Of a stretch of DNA of 64,000 nucleotides, positions 9,986-20,834 are shown piece by piece (position 1 is the stretch's first letter; each line of letters opens with the position of its first letter). This DNA comes from Phragmites australis. Its lineage: Eukaryota; Streptophyta; Magnoliopsida; Poales; Poaceae. Position numbers and translations under genes: made by a program. The stretch is from the NCBI RefSeq assembly GCF_958298935.1, contig NC_084932.1:8783501-8847500 (forward strand). The letters run 5' to 3'. The notes beneath the pieces are model-generated. The model saw only the letters and a program-made list of their open reading frames with translations. It had not been told where the DNA came from and searched no databases.

Positions 9986-12900
9986 CTAATCTAAGTAGGA
10001 GCCCTCAGGCTCGAAAGATAGCGGGGCCTCCTTGCCGCTGCTCCCCGGGTCCGGAGTCGTCGGCGCCTCTCGTGTGAAGCAAGCCGCCACCTCGGTGGCG
10101 GCGCCCCGGACTGCCTCCCGGGCGGCCTCCTCCTCGGCTTCGACCACCTCTTCCCGAGCTGGTTCCAGCGGGAAGTTCGGATCCCGGCTTCGGTAGCAGG
10201 CCAGGACATGCTCGGCCACCGCTTGGGCCAAGCCTCGCCCTTCCCAGGCGGCTAGCTCCTGGATGGCCTGGGGGAGCGCCTAGAGGCGCTGGCTGATGTT
10301 CTTGAAGCCAAGGGCGATGTGGCCGATGCCCGTCCCCTTCGCTCCCACATGGACTCGCCCGAGCCCGGCCACCCTCACGGACCTCCGCGCTTACCGAAGG
10401 ATGTCTTCAATCATCAGCTTCACATTGGCCCATTCGGTCTGGGCGGCCTCGAGCTCCTCCTTCATGCTCCGCAGCCACTCCTCGAGGCTCAGTCCCCTGG
10501 CCGCGCCGGCCGAGGCGGTGCCGGGCGCCTGGGCTTCGGCCTGCTTCACCCGCTCTGCAAGGGCAGAGAGGGCTTGCTCGTGGGTGGTCAGCTCTGACTC
10601 CCACTTGGCGGCCCGCTCCTCCCGAGCAGCTGAGGCCACCAACGCCTCGGCAGCCTCCGTCTCTTGACGGATCAGCAGCTCCTCCTGGGCTTCCAGATCC
10701 GACGCCGTGATGCCGACGTCGGTCTCTCGGATCACGACGTCCTCCTCCCGGTGCTGGAGTTCAGCATGGATCTGATCAGCCTCGCCTTTCTGGCAGGCCA
10801 GGTCCGCCTGGGAGGCCTCCACCGTCCTCTCGCGGGCCAGGACCGCCTCCTCCCGAGCCTGCACCTGCCTCTCCCTAGCGAGTGCCTCGGTAGCCTGCTG
10901 CCGCGATGTCTCGGCCAGGCGGGCGGCTTCTTCCTGCTCCTGCATGGCCTCCGTGCATATTTCTTCCAAGGCCTCTCGCTCCACCTCTATCGCGCGCCGC
11001 TCACTCTCGTTGGCGGTACGCACCGCGGCGACGCGCGCCTTAAAAAGGCGCTTGCCCTCGGCCAGCCGCTCCCTCTCCACGGCAAGGGCGGCGCGGCTCG
11101 CCTCAAGCTACGTCCTCTCCCCTGCCACGGCGGCCTCCAGCCTCCCAATCACCTCTCGAGCGCTCTCTAGCACGTCTGGGAGGGGTTCGGCTGGCCAGCT
11201 GGGCGACGGCAGGGCGCTGGGTCCCCTGTGAGCCCTCTCCGAGGGGCTCGGGGTCCTCGAATATTACCACGCAGGCACCGCCCTCGACGAGGCCATCTGC
11301 CCTACACTCGACGTGCTCGGGGCGGGCTCTGCCGGTGCCGATTGCTCGGGCGCGGCCCCTGCCATCGGCTCGGGGCAGGGCGGTGCCTGTGGCTCTGTCT
11401 CGGTCGGCGCGCTCGGCTGCTCTGGCTCCACCGGCGCGCTCGGCTTAGGCGCGCTCGGCTCGGGGGCTGGAGCCGGCCTTGGCGCCTCCGGCCGTCCTTG
11501 GTCTCCGGCGGTGTCCATAGGTGGCCTGCAAAAGAAAATGAGGTCAGTCTTCGAACTCACTCCAGGCAAGGCATGCTCAGGAAAAAGGGGGGAAAACTTA
11601 CGCAGATTTGGGTCTTCGGTATTGCCACCTTGATTCCAGGATCCTGTACTCCGGGCCCGACAGCGTTGGCCTGGAATCCTCCCTCCTCCTGTTCCTCGGG
11701 GGGCTCTGCGGGGCCGCCGTGCGGTCTCCAGGCTCCAGACCAGGCCCAAGCAGATCAAGGTCTGGTTCCAGAACCGCAGATGCCGCCCCCGTCGCCGGCT
11801 CCGTGCTGGACGATTGGCCGTCCCGGCCTCCCTCCTCCTCGCCAGGCAACGGCGATGGCGGGGACATCGGCGTAGGAATGAAAGTCCGGGGGCGCTTCCC
11901 TCTGTGCCCCGACACTGTCACCGCCCCGCTGCCGGTGGCGCCACCTCCTCCGGCCTGGCGGCTGCTGCCTGCAGCAGCCCCACCACTGGCCTGCGGCCCG
12001 CCGCCCGCGGCGTCCGGGCCACTGGTCTGCGCCGAACCGCCTGCGGCCTCCTCGCCGGTCGCCCTGTCCGCCCCGGGAATCTGGATAGTCCCGGGGTACC
12101 GGCGCCCTGGCCGATCGACCAGCCCCTAGGTGTCGAACTCCGGCAGCTTCGCTTGCAGCGCCACCCGGTTCGGGTCGGCGCAGAGTGCTAGCTCCTTCCA
12201 GGGGAGCTCCGCCCGGCCCAGGTCATCCACCCCGATCACCACCCGGAGCAGGCCCCTTAGAGCCGGCTTATCCAGGTCCCACTCCGCGACGATCTGGGTC
12301 CTGGTGATGTCCTGGGGGCCAGTGTACACCCAGCAGGGCCGGGCCTGCTCCCGCAAAGGCGCCAGGCAGCGGCGCAGGTAGTCCGCCACCACCATCACCG
12401 AAGTAAGCCTGGCCTGGCGCAGGAAGTTGATGCGCTCTAGGACCGGCTCCATCCGCGCGTCCGCCTGCGGCGGCACCTCCGAGGTGGCCTTCTGGGGCTC
12501 CGCCGCCCTCTCTGGCAGCGCCAGGTGGTCGTGGGGGCTGACGTTGACGTAGAACCAGTCGCGCCACCAGTCCTCCCATTTGCTCCGTAGCACCTGGGGA
12601 ATGTACTGCTCCCCCAGGCCATCCAGCAGCCGGAAATTACAGCAGCCGGCGACGTCAGTGGTGGAGAAGCCCCTCTTCTTCTCAACCGACCGCAGCACGA
12701 AGAAGTGCCGGAAGAGCGACACCGACGGTGGCACCCCCACGAACATCTCGCAGAGGTGGGCGAAGACCACCAGGATGACGACGGAGTTGGGGCTGAGGTG
12801 CACCAGCTGGATCCCAAACATGTCGAGGATCTGAAGGAAGAATATCGAGAACGGCGGCACCAGCCCGGCCGCCACGAAGGAAGTGAAGAGGACGATGCGC

Positions 12901-13076
12901 TCCGGCCGGTCTGTCACCGGCGGGAAGCTCGCCGGCATCACCACCGAGGCCCCCCGCTAGCCCTCGGGCACCATCAACTTCCGCACCTTATCCGCCGCCT
13001 CCTCGTTCACAAGCCGGGACTCCGACAGCACGCTGTCGGGTGTCTTGTCGTGGCAGCTTCCTCCCGCTCTCGACAT
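9986..13076 (-). pseudogene. Antisense split gene of element A: N-terminal domain plus long coiled coil
   Basis: This gene is on the strand opposite gag-pol. The start ATG at 13076 (MSRAGG) lies about 150 bp past a TATA box. Exon 1 (13076-11602) encodes a domain with ERIVLFTSFVAAGLVPP, LSPNSVVILVVFAHLCEMF and YIPQVLRSKWEDWW, resembling the Pfam family called putative gypsy-type transposon (PF04195), followed by a Pro/Ala-rich stretch. A 76 nt intron is followed by exon 2 (11525-9986), with a long heptad-rich coiled coil (about 11100-10390) and a conserved tail (EHVLACYRSRDPNFPLEP). Splicing keeps the frame; total about 1,005 codons. Stops: TAG 12957 (CAG in B), TAG 12126, TAA 11264, one near 11107, and two before the tail. 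Its function is unknown; a coiled coil suggests self-association. Confidence 0.78.
11526..11601 (-). other. Intron of the A antisense gene
   Basis: 76 nt, donor GTAAGT, acceptor TTTTGCAG. It interrupts the frame after the conserved ILESRW.YR block, in phase 2. Exon 1 (1,475 nt) and exon 2 join into one frame that includes the coiled coil. Element B has an intron at the same place and phase. Confidence 0.75.
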
Positions 13077-13222
13077 CTTGTCAGGGTGAGGGATGATCTG
13101 GAACGGTGGGGGAAGAGGGGTGCTCTGATCACCTAAGGGAGGTTGAGGGCTCAGGAGCGCAAGTAAGACGAAGGCTTGTTCGCAAAGATGGCATAAAGAG
13201 GAGGGCGGTTCGCTCCCCTCCT

Positions 13223-13232
13223 CCTTTTATAC
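13223..13232 (-). promoter_or_regulatory. TATA box of the A antisense gene
   Basis: GTATAAAAGG on the minus strand, about 150 bp upstream of the antisense ATG. The tandem duplication gives an identical orphan copy at 15107-15116 that points into the first 3' LTR and has no coding sequence behind it. Element B has TATAAAAAGG at the matching place. Confidence 0.65.
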
Positions 13233-13600
13233 TCCAGGGAAGTTCAAACGTCGCCTGCCGTGGCGCGCTCGGCGGGACGGTTTCCTCGGCCAGCGCAACC
13301 ATCAGGCGAATCTCCTTCAGGCCGTGCGGTTGTCAGTTGTTGCCAGGCGTATTTTCCTCGATTTGCGCGGTTGCCACACGCGCCGCCTGCCTCGTTATCA
13401 CGCGATGCCGTCCCGTTATCACGCGCCTCGGGAGTTGGCTGGACGCGCATCCGTTCGGCTCCCCGTTGGGCCGTACCAGAAGCCTGGCCCGGTAGGACCA
13501 GTGTCTAAGAGCGCGCCGCGTGGCGTCGATGCTGTTTTCAGCCTTGTTGACGATGAAGGGCCCATCCGCAGTCTCTAGGCAATCGCCTGCCGATGGGCCC

Positions 13601-15022
13601 AGGGGTCCCCGAATCCTGAGGCCAGGCCAGCAATCCGCCACGTGGCGCCATCCCATGGGGTCGCCTCCGCAAGGTAAAAAAGATTAAGTCCCGGGAGAGG
13701 ACGCTCGGGGCCGCAGTCAGTGGTCCCCGAGTACCCAGGTTCCCCGATGATCTACGAAGTCTAAGTGCCGGGAAGAAAGTGCTCGGGGAGGTATACGGTG
13801 ACCCCAGAGCACCCGAGTCCCCCGACGACCAGGAAAGCTAAGTACCGGGAGACGTGTGCCCGGGGCCACGAGCTGTGGCCCCCTGGGCACCCAAGTATCC
13901 CGAGGACCCACTGAAGGAAGTTCCGGGAGAGAGTGCTCAGGGCTGCGTGCAGCGGCCCCTGAGCACTCGGTCCCCTGAGGATCCGTACAAGCATGCCCGG
14001 GAGAGAGTGCTCGGGGAGGTGAACAGTAACCCCCGAGCACTCAATTCCCCGAGGAACGAGGAAGGGCATTCTCGGGAGAGAGTGCTCGGGGAGGTGAACA
14101 GTGACCCCCGAGCACTCGGTTCCCCAACGACCCAGGAAGCCCCTCCGTCCGTGGTCCCCACAGGGGCCCACTGATGAGGTGTCAGCCAGTCAAAGGCCCG
14201 AGGCCGCATTTAAGAGCGCGCGTGGCCTGTCACCTCCAACTACTCCCGCCACGCTCGGTGTCAGTTCCTGCCACATTCTGGCAGAAGGGCGTGGGGACAT
14301 TAAATGCACGGGTCCCATCCCGTGCCATCCGGCACGTCTCGGGATAACGTCGTGAGGGCCAAGGCGTTCCGTCTATCGCGCTGCTATGGCAGAAGAACAA
14401 GACAGGGCGGGCATTTATGGTTACGGATGATCGGGCGCGGGGCGCTTTTTCCACCCCTGGTCACTTCGCACAGAGGCTATGATGACGCCCTTTCCATTTA
14501 TGGTGCCTTGGAACTCGTGCCCTCCCGTTCGGGGCACGCTACTGCCGGCGGGTATTTAAAGCAGCCGGCAGCACGGACAAAGACAGGCGCTAAAAAAAGG
14601 CTCTCGACAAGTTAGACAATCTCTCGGAAGTGGAAAAACCCCAGAGGAAGTGAGTAGAGAAGAGAAGAGAAGATCGAGAAGCCCAAGAGCACCCAAAGCC
14701 AACAGATACACAAAGACCGAAGAACAAGGAGCCCCAGGCTCTAGGATAGACAAACATTCTTGTAACCAGCAACATCCTTGAGGGACATTCTCAGGGCATT
14801 TATAGTATCCATATAGGAGTAGGGTGTAACGCCTCCGTGCGTCCCGAACCTGTCTAAACCCCAGTGCATTTACTTCGTTCCGCACTAGATCATTCCACCC
14901 CGCCAGCCATCGTATTTATACCCATTTATTTCTCTGGCAAACATATTCAGGATCATCCCCCCGGCCGAATCTCTAAAAAGGGGTCCCTCAGGATCCCTGC
15001 GACAGGAGTTAACCCTCCGACA
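13601..15022 (+). repeat. 3' LTR of element A, copy 1 (5' end deleted)
   Basis: It starts within AGGGGTCCCCGAATCC and ends CCCTCCGACA. The terminal TGTCG part and the bases between the polypurine tract and the LTR are missing: GATGGGCCC joins directly to AGGGGTCCCC, where B has about 33 more bases. U3 (about 13690-14130) has tandem units with GAGAGTGCTCGGGG and CCCCGAGCACTC arms. The R/U5 part matches 2047-2285. Confidence 0.82.
14553..14560 (+). promoter_or_regulatory. TATA box of element A LTR (copy 1)
   Basis: TATTTAAA in the LTR, 3' of the U3 repeats and about 465 bp before the LTR end. The duplicate copy is at 16437-16444. Confidence 0.55.
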
Positions 15023-15484
15023 AAGTCAGTCATGGAGTATGTGCAAGTAAGACGAAGGCTTGTTCGCAAAGATGGCATAAAGAGGAGGGCGGTTCGCTCC
15101 CCTCCTCCTTTTATACTCCAGGGAAGTTCAAACGTCGCCTGCCGCGGCGCGCTCGGCGGGACGGTTTCCTCGGCCAGCGCAACCATCAGGCGAATCTCCT
15201 TCAGGCCGTGCGGTTGTCAGTTGTTGCCAGGCGTATTTTCCTCGATTTGCGCGGTTGCCACACGCGCCGCCTGCCTCGTTATCACGCGATGCCGTCCCGT
15301 TATCACGCGCCTCGGGAGTTGGCTGGACGCGCATCCGTTCGGCTCCCCGTTGGGCCGTACCAGAAGCCTGGCCCGGTAGGACCAGTGTCTAAGAGCGCGC
15401 CGCGTGGCGTCGATGCTGTTTTCAGCCTTGTTGACGATGAAGGGCCCATCCGCAGTCTCTAGGCAATCGCCTGCCGATGGGCCC

Positions 15485-16906
15485 AGGGGTCCCCGAATCC
15501 TGAGGCCAGGCCAGCAATCCGCCACGTGGCGCCATCCCATGGGGTCGCCTCCGCAAGGTAAAAAAGATTAAGTCCCGGGAGAGGACGCTCGGGGCCGCAG
15601 TCAGTGGTCCCCGAGTACCCAGGTTCCCCGATGATCTACGAAGTCTAAGTGCCGGGAAGAAAGTGCTCGGGGAGGTATACGGTGACCCCAGAGCACCCGA
15701 GTCCCCCGACGACCAGGAAAGCTAAGTACCGGGAGACGTGTGCCCGGGGCCACGAGCTGTGGCCCCCTGGGCACCCAAGTATCCCGAGGACCCACTGAAG
15801 GAAGTTCCGGGAGAGAGTGCTCAGGGCTGCGTGCAGCGGCCCCTGAGCACTCGGTCCCCTGAGGATCCGTACAAGCATGCCCGGGAGAGAGTGCTCGGGG
15901 AGGTGAACAGTAACCCCCGAGCACTCAATTCCCCGAGGAACGAGGAAGGGCATTCTCGGGAGAGAGTGCTCGGGGAGGTGAACAGTGACCCCCGAGCACT
16001 CGGTTCCCCAACGACCCAGGAAGCCCCTCCGTCCGTGGTCCCCACAGGGGCCCACTGATGAGGTGTCAGCCAGTCAAAGGCCCGAGGCCGCATTTAAGAG
16101 CGCGCGTGGCCTGTCACCTCCAACTACTCCCGCCACGCTCGGTGTCAGTTCCTGCCACATTCTGGCAGAAGGGCGTGGGGACATTAAATGCACGGGTCCC
16201 ATCCCGTGCCATCCGGCACGTCTCGGGATAACGTCGTGAGGGCCAAGGCGTTCCGTCTATCGCGCTGCTATGGCAGAAGAACAAGACAGGGCGGGCATTT
16301 ATGGTTACGGATGATCGGGCGCGGGGCGCTTTTTCCACCCCTGGTCACTTCGCACAGAGGCTATGATGACGCCCTTTCCATTTATGGTGCCTTGGAACTC
16401 GTGCCCTCCCGTTCGGGGCACGCTACTGCCGGCGGGTATTTAAAGCAGCCGGCAGCACGGACAAAGACAGGCGCTAAAAAAAGGCTCTCGACAAGTTAGA
16501 CAATCTCTCGGAAGTGGAAAAACCCCAGAGGAAGTGAGTAGAGAAGAGAAGAGAAGATCGAGAAGCCCAAGAGCACCCAAAGCCAACAGATACACAAAGA
16601 CCGAAGAACAAGGAGCCCCAGGCTCTAGGATAGACAAACATTCTTGTAACCAGCAACATCCTTGAGGGACATTCTCAGGGCATTTATAGTATCCATATAG
16701 GAGTAGGGTGTAACGCCTCCGTGCGTCCCGAACCTGTCTAAACCCCAGTGCATTTACTTCGTTCCGCACTAGATCATTCCACCCCGCCAGCCATCGTATT
16801 TATACCCATTTATTTCTCTGGCAAACATATTCAGGATCATCCCCCCGGCCGAATCTCTAAAAAGGGGTCCCTCATGATCCCTGCGACAGGAGTTAACCCT
16901 CCGACA
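15485..16906 (+). repeat. 3' LTR of element A, copy 2
   Basis: The second copy of the LTR within the tandem duplication, 1,884 bp downstream of copy 1. It shares the same 5' truncation and ends CCCTCCGACA at 16906. The following AAGTC is the predicted target duplication in element C. Confidence 0.85.
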
Positions 16907-17420
16907 AAGTCAGTCATGGAGTATGTGCAGGTGTTCAACCACCTTGCCCAGTATACACCAGAAGAAGTCAACACTGACGAGAGGAAGAAATATCATTTCG
17001 TGGGCGGTCTCTCATCCAAGATGCAGGACCAACTCTTCACGCACAGTTGAACACCTCCCTCACAGTTGAACAGAAGCTCAAGAACCACCATGATGAGAAA
17101 AAGTGTAAGAGGGTCCTGTCATCCTTTGTGGGAGGAGGTTATCAATGCCTGTGAATGGGGAGTCAACCTCCTCCTCCTCATACGACGGCTTCAGCGGCTC
17201 CACAACCAATGTGGGTGGCACGACGTCCATACCCCTCCTCACAAGGACAGACTACAAGGCCTGCCAGATTTTAGGGAAGCGTGACTGGTGGTCCGGTGGC
17301 CCATGTTACAACTACGGATTGCCGATTCCTAAAGCCAGGAGTCAGGGTGGCTGCTCCAAGACTTCCACTACTCGGGCAACCCTCTTAGCATGCATCCAGG
17401 GCTACACAAGTTCCTAAGCA
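16907..17420 (+). pseudogene. gag remnant of element C
   Basis: It starts in mid-gene at KSVMEYVQVFNHLAQYTPEEV, then D.RKKYHFVGGLSSKMQ, typical of the chromovirus Gag core. A stop follows (17048), and later segments in other frames include CYNYGLPIPKARSQGGC, a decayed CCHC zinc knuckle. The N-terminal half is on the far side of element A. Confidence 0.75.
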
Positions 17421-17427
17421 TGGTTGA

Positions 17428-17900
17428 GTGAACCACATCACCACTGAGGGAGCTCAAGAGGACAATGGTGTGCTTATGGGCACGCTACTTATAAACTCTG
17501 AACCCACCATCGTACTTTTTTATTCTGGAGCATCTCACTCTTTCATCAAGGGAGATTATGTCTTGTATCATGATCTTAACACCCAGCCTCTTCCACCACT
17601 TTCCACATAGATGCGCTCGGTGAAGAAATACTTGCTAACCAAATAGTTCTCATGATAAAAATTGTCACGATGAGGTTCCCTTTCTCGCAAACTTGATATT
17701 GATTGACACTAGAGGTATAGATGCCATCTTAGGGATGAATTGGTTAACCGAAAATGTTGCTCTCGTCAATTGTGCATGAAGGATCATCTCTCTCAAGAAT
17801 TTGATTGGTGTTCGGATCCCCCTCCATCTTGGAGAGGGTGGTCCCTATCTTTGGAGGGTACCGTAACCATGGACCTTTGGAGTATCCTAGTGGTGTGCGA
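17428..17900 (+). pseudogene. Aspartic protease remnant of element C (catalytic Asp lost)
   Basis: The segment NHITTEGAQEDNGVLMGTLLI leads to YSGASHSFI (from about 17521). Family members read DSGASHSFI, so the catalytic Asp codon is now TAT (Tyr). A second protease-like motif (IDAILGMNWL) follows near 17720 in another frame. The gene is plainly dead. Confidence 0.7.
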
Positions 17901-17908
17901 GTACCCAG

Positions 17909-18765
17909 ATGCTTTTTCTTGAGAAATTACTGGGGATGCCACCCAACCGGTATGTTGAATTTGTCATCGAATTCGCACCCGGAATGGCCCCAGTGTCAAA
18001 AAGGCCCTATCGTATGCCTCCTAATGAATTAATAGAGTTGAAGAAACAATTAAAGGAATTGCTGAAGAAGGGTTTCATTTGTCCAAGCCCCTCACCTTGG
18101 GGGTGCTCCGCTATCTTTGTCAAGAAGGACAACACCTTGAGGATGTGTGTTGATTATCGTCCTCTCAACACGGTCACTATCGAAAATAAATATCCCCTTC
18201 CTACATTGATATCTTGTTTTATTAATTGACCGGTGTTCGTTTCTTTTCCAAGATTGATCTAAGGTTGGGTTATCACCAAATAAAAATCCGATCGGAGGAC
18301 GTTCCCAAAACAACTTTCTCTACTCGCTATGGACTCTATGAGTATACCATCATGTCCTTCGGCCTAACCAATGCACTGGCCCAATTCATGTATTTAATGA
18401 ACACTGTGTTCATGGAGGAGTTGGATACATTCGTTGTAATCTTCATCAACAATATCCTTGTTTATTCCAAGACCGAAGAAGAACATGCCCAACATCTTTG
18501 AGTCATTATTGAAAGGCTCTGTGAACATCATCTCTATGCCAAGTTTAGCAAATGTGAATTCTGGCACAAAGAAGTTGCCTTTCTTGGCCACATCTTATCC
18601 GGAAATGGTGTCGCCGTTGACCCAAGCAAGGTTACAGATGTGTTCAATTGGAGGCAACCACAGAACGTTACAGACATATTTTCTTGGACTTGCGAGATAC
18701 TACCACCGGTTCATTGAGAACTTCTCCACAATTGCCAAGCCCATGACTGAAATCTTGTAGAAGGG
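17909..18765 (+). pseudogene. Reverse transcriptase of element C (YxDD changed to FINN)
   Basis: Recognisable motifs: [65 protein letters not shown] and [12 protein letters not shown]. The catalytic motif reads FINN (AAC AAT at 18448-18453) where active enzymes have F/YxDD, so both catalytic Asp are lost by G-to-A changes. A TGA near 18228 and frameshifts near 18500 and 18590 break the frame. Confidence 0.82.
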
Positions 18766-19344
18766 CATGAAGTTTGTATGATCCGATGCTTGTGAGCAAG
18801 CTTTCCAAACCTTAAAGAGTCTTCTCACTACCGCGCCCGTCCTTGCTAAACCAGCTGTGGATAAGAGTTTTGACATTTATTATGATGCTTCCCGCATAGG
18901 CCTTCGCCTATGCTTCTCTCCAATGAAAGTACCATGAAGAAAATTATCCCACTCTCGATTTAGAGCTTGTAGCTGTTGTGCCTGCTCTAAAAATCTGGCG
19001 CCACTACCTCCATGGAAATCATTGCAATATTTATACCGATCACAAGAGTCTCAAGTATATCTTCACTCAAGCTGGTCTCAACATGAGGCAAAGGAGATTT
19101 CTTGGATTGATCAAGTACTATGAATTGGAGGTTCATTATCATCCCAAAAAAGCAAATGTCGTTGCCGATGCTTTGAGCCAAAAGGCTCAGTGCAATTGTC
19201 TTATGGTCAAGCTCAGGAATGCCACACTTTGTGATGATTTTTGGAGGCTTAGACTCAAGATGGTCTCAGAGGATTTCTTGCAAATCTGGAGATCAAATCC
19301 ACCCTCATCGACCAAATCAATGAAGCACAAAAGGAAACACCGGC
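18766..19344 (+). pseudogene. RNase H remnant of element C
   Basis: The segment from 18978 carries [29 protein letters not shown] and [12 protein letters not shown], the standard end of a Gypsy RNase H. The upstream part has in-frame stops and frame changes. Confidence 0.78.
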
Positions 19345-20720
19345 GTGAAGAAAATCCATGACAAGATTGAGAAAGGGAAATCTAGATGCTTTTCCATGGA
19401 TGATCACGACACTTTGTGGTTCGAAAGATGTCTACTAGTTCCTAAGCTAAGAAAGAAAATTTTGGATCAAGCTCATGATTCTTTGTTATCTATTCATCTG
19501 GGGAGTACCAAAATGTACCAAGACCTCAAGCAGAGATTTTGGTGGACCTACATAAAGCATGAGATCGCTCGTTATGTCACAGAGTGTGATGTTTGCCAAA
19601 GAGTCAAAGCCGAACATCTCAAGCCGGTTGGTACGCTTCAACCAGTACCTATTCCTTCTTAGAAGTGGGAGGAAATCGGTATGGATTTCATTACCCGGCT
19701 GCCTAAGATGTCTTGAGGGTATGAATCGATTTGGGTTATTATGGACCGATTTACTAAACCAGCCCATTTCCTTCCCATGAAAACAACGTACTCTGTCAAG
19801 CAATATGCGAAGCTATACCTCGCCCGAATTATTTCCATTAATGGTGTTCCTGTGAAGATAGTCTCTAACCGTGGTTCCATCTTTGTATCTCATCTCTGGA
19901 AGAGCCTTCATGAAGCCATGGGAACTAAGCTTTTTCATAGCAATGCCTACCATCCCCAAACCGATGGTCAAACGGAAAGGGTAAATCAAATACTTGAAGA
20001 CCTGTTGCGAGCTTGTGCTCTCATATATGAAAAGCAATAGGAGATTTGATTGCTGTTTGCAGAGTTCTCTTATAACAATAGCTACCAATCCAGTATTAAG
20101 ATGTCGCCTTTCGAAGCTCTCTATGGAAGGAGGTGTCGAACACCGTTGAATTGGTCCGAGTCCAGCGAAAGAGCCTTTTTGGGCCCGGATTTGGTCAAAG
20201 AAGCAGAAGAGCATGTACTAACCATTGGTAAGAATCTTCTCATGGCTTAATCTTGTCAGAAAAGTTATGTCGATCGTCGTTGATGTGAGCCTGTGTTCAA
20301 AATTGGAGATTTCGTCTATCTCAAGGTCTCTCCCCTTAGAGGAACACATCGTTTCCAAATAAAAGGAAAGTTAGCACCACGTTACGTTGGCCCTTTCCAA
20401 ATTATTACCTGACGTGGCGAGGTGGCCTATCAATTGAAGCTACCTCCATCCCTCTCTGCCCTACACAATGTCTTCCATGTCTCATAATTGAAGAAGAGTC
20501 TCCATGTTCCAATCGAATTTGTGTCAATGGGTGACCAAAACCTTCAACCCGATCTTTCCTATTGTGAGAATCCTATTCACATTCTTGATGAAGCCGAACG
20601 GAAGGCACGACACAATTCATTTAAGTTTCTCAAGGTTCCATGGAGCAATCATGCCGAAGATCAAGCAACGTGGGAACGTGAAGATTGACTTTGGGCCGAC
20701 TATCCTGAGTTTTTCTCCAA
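19345..20720 (+). pseudogene. Integrase and chromodomain of element C
   Basis: Zinc region (HDSLLSIHLG..KMYQDLK, CDVCQRVK), then the core with MDFITRLPK, IVSNRGSIF and YHPQTDGQTERVNQ. The second catalytic Asp is Asn (AAC at 19867); the first Asp and the Glu are kept. After the GPF/Y region (APRYVGPFQII) comes a chromodomain-like end: PIHILDEAERKAR, then VPWSNHAEDQATWERED and YPEFF. Chromodomains of this kind are thought to guide integration to marked chromatin. Breaks include TAG near 19662, TGA near 19714, TAG at 20038 and several later stops. Confidence 0.82.
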
Positions 20721-20816
20721 CATGTGAGTGTTGCCTTAGTTTCCATTTCCACAACGTGAAGTTCCTTGATTCACCATACTCTCCCCTAAGCTCACCTGAA
20801 TCTCGGGATGAAATTC

Positions 20817-20834
20817 TTTTAAGGGGGGCAGGTT
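20817..20834 (+). other. Polypurine tract of element C
   Basis: TTTTAAGGGGGGCAGGTT lies directly before the TGTCACG start of the LTR. A purine tract at this spot primes plus-strand synthesis. Confidence 0.7.

Larger units (their letters stand above)
2047..16906 (+). mobile_element. Gypsy retrotransposon A (Tat lineage, with antisense gene)
   Basis: A large plus-strand LTR retrotransposon. Order: 5' LTR remnant (2047-2285), PBS, gag-pol (2351-8304), spacer, antisense gene (13076 to 9986), promoter region of that gene, and 3' LTR. The last part is duplicated in tandem, so two 3' LTR copies are present, ending at 15022 and 16906. Two RNase H domains, a DGG-type protease motif, no chromodomain after integrase and an antisense extra gene are traits reported for the Tat lineage of grasses, such as Grande-like elements. 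A sits in the gag of element C: sequence after its 3' LTR (AAGTC, 16907) continues a chromovirus gag. The gag-pol genes carry many stops, so A is not autonomous today. Confidence 0.88.
13159..16929 (+). repeat. 1,884 bp tandem duplication (3' end of element A plus flank)
   Basis: 13159-15042 and 15043-16926 are direct tandem copies. I see two differences by eye: 13261 T versus 15145 C, and 14991 G versus 16875 T. The unit starts inside the antisense gene leader, covers its promoter and the whole 3' LTR, and ends about 20 bp into flanking element C. The three bases GCA occur at the start, junction and end, so the join looks microhomology-mediated. Because the breakpoints lie outside the LTR, LTR-LTR recombination does not explain it. 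Confidence 0.9.

Noticed and set aside
10296..11231. Plus-strand frames in the coiled-coil region of A
   Set aside because: Shadows of the heptad-rich antisense gene on the other strand.
13717..14209. Open frames in the A LTR, repeated at 15601-16093
   Set aside because: Same cause: GC-rich tandem repeats of U3. The second set is only the duplicated copy.
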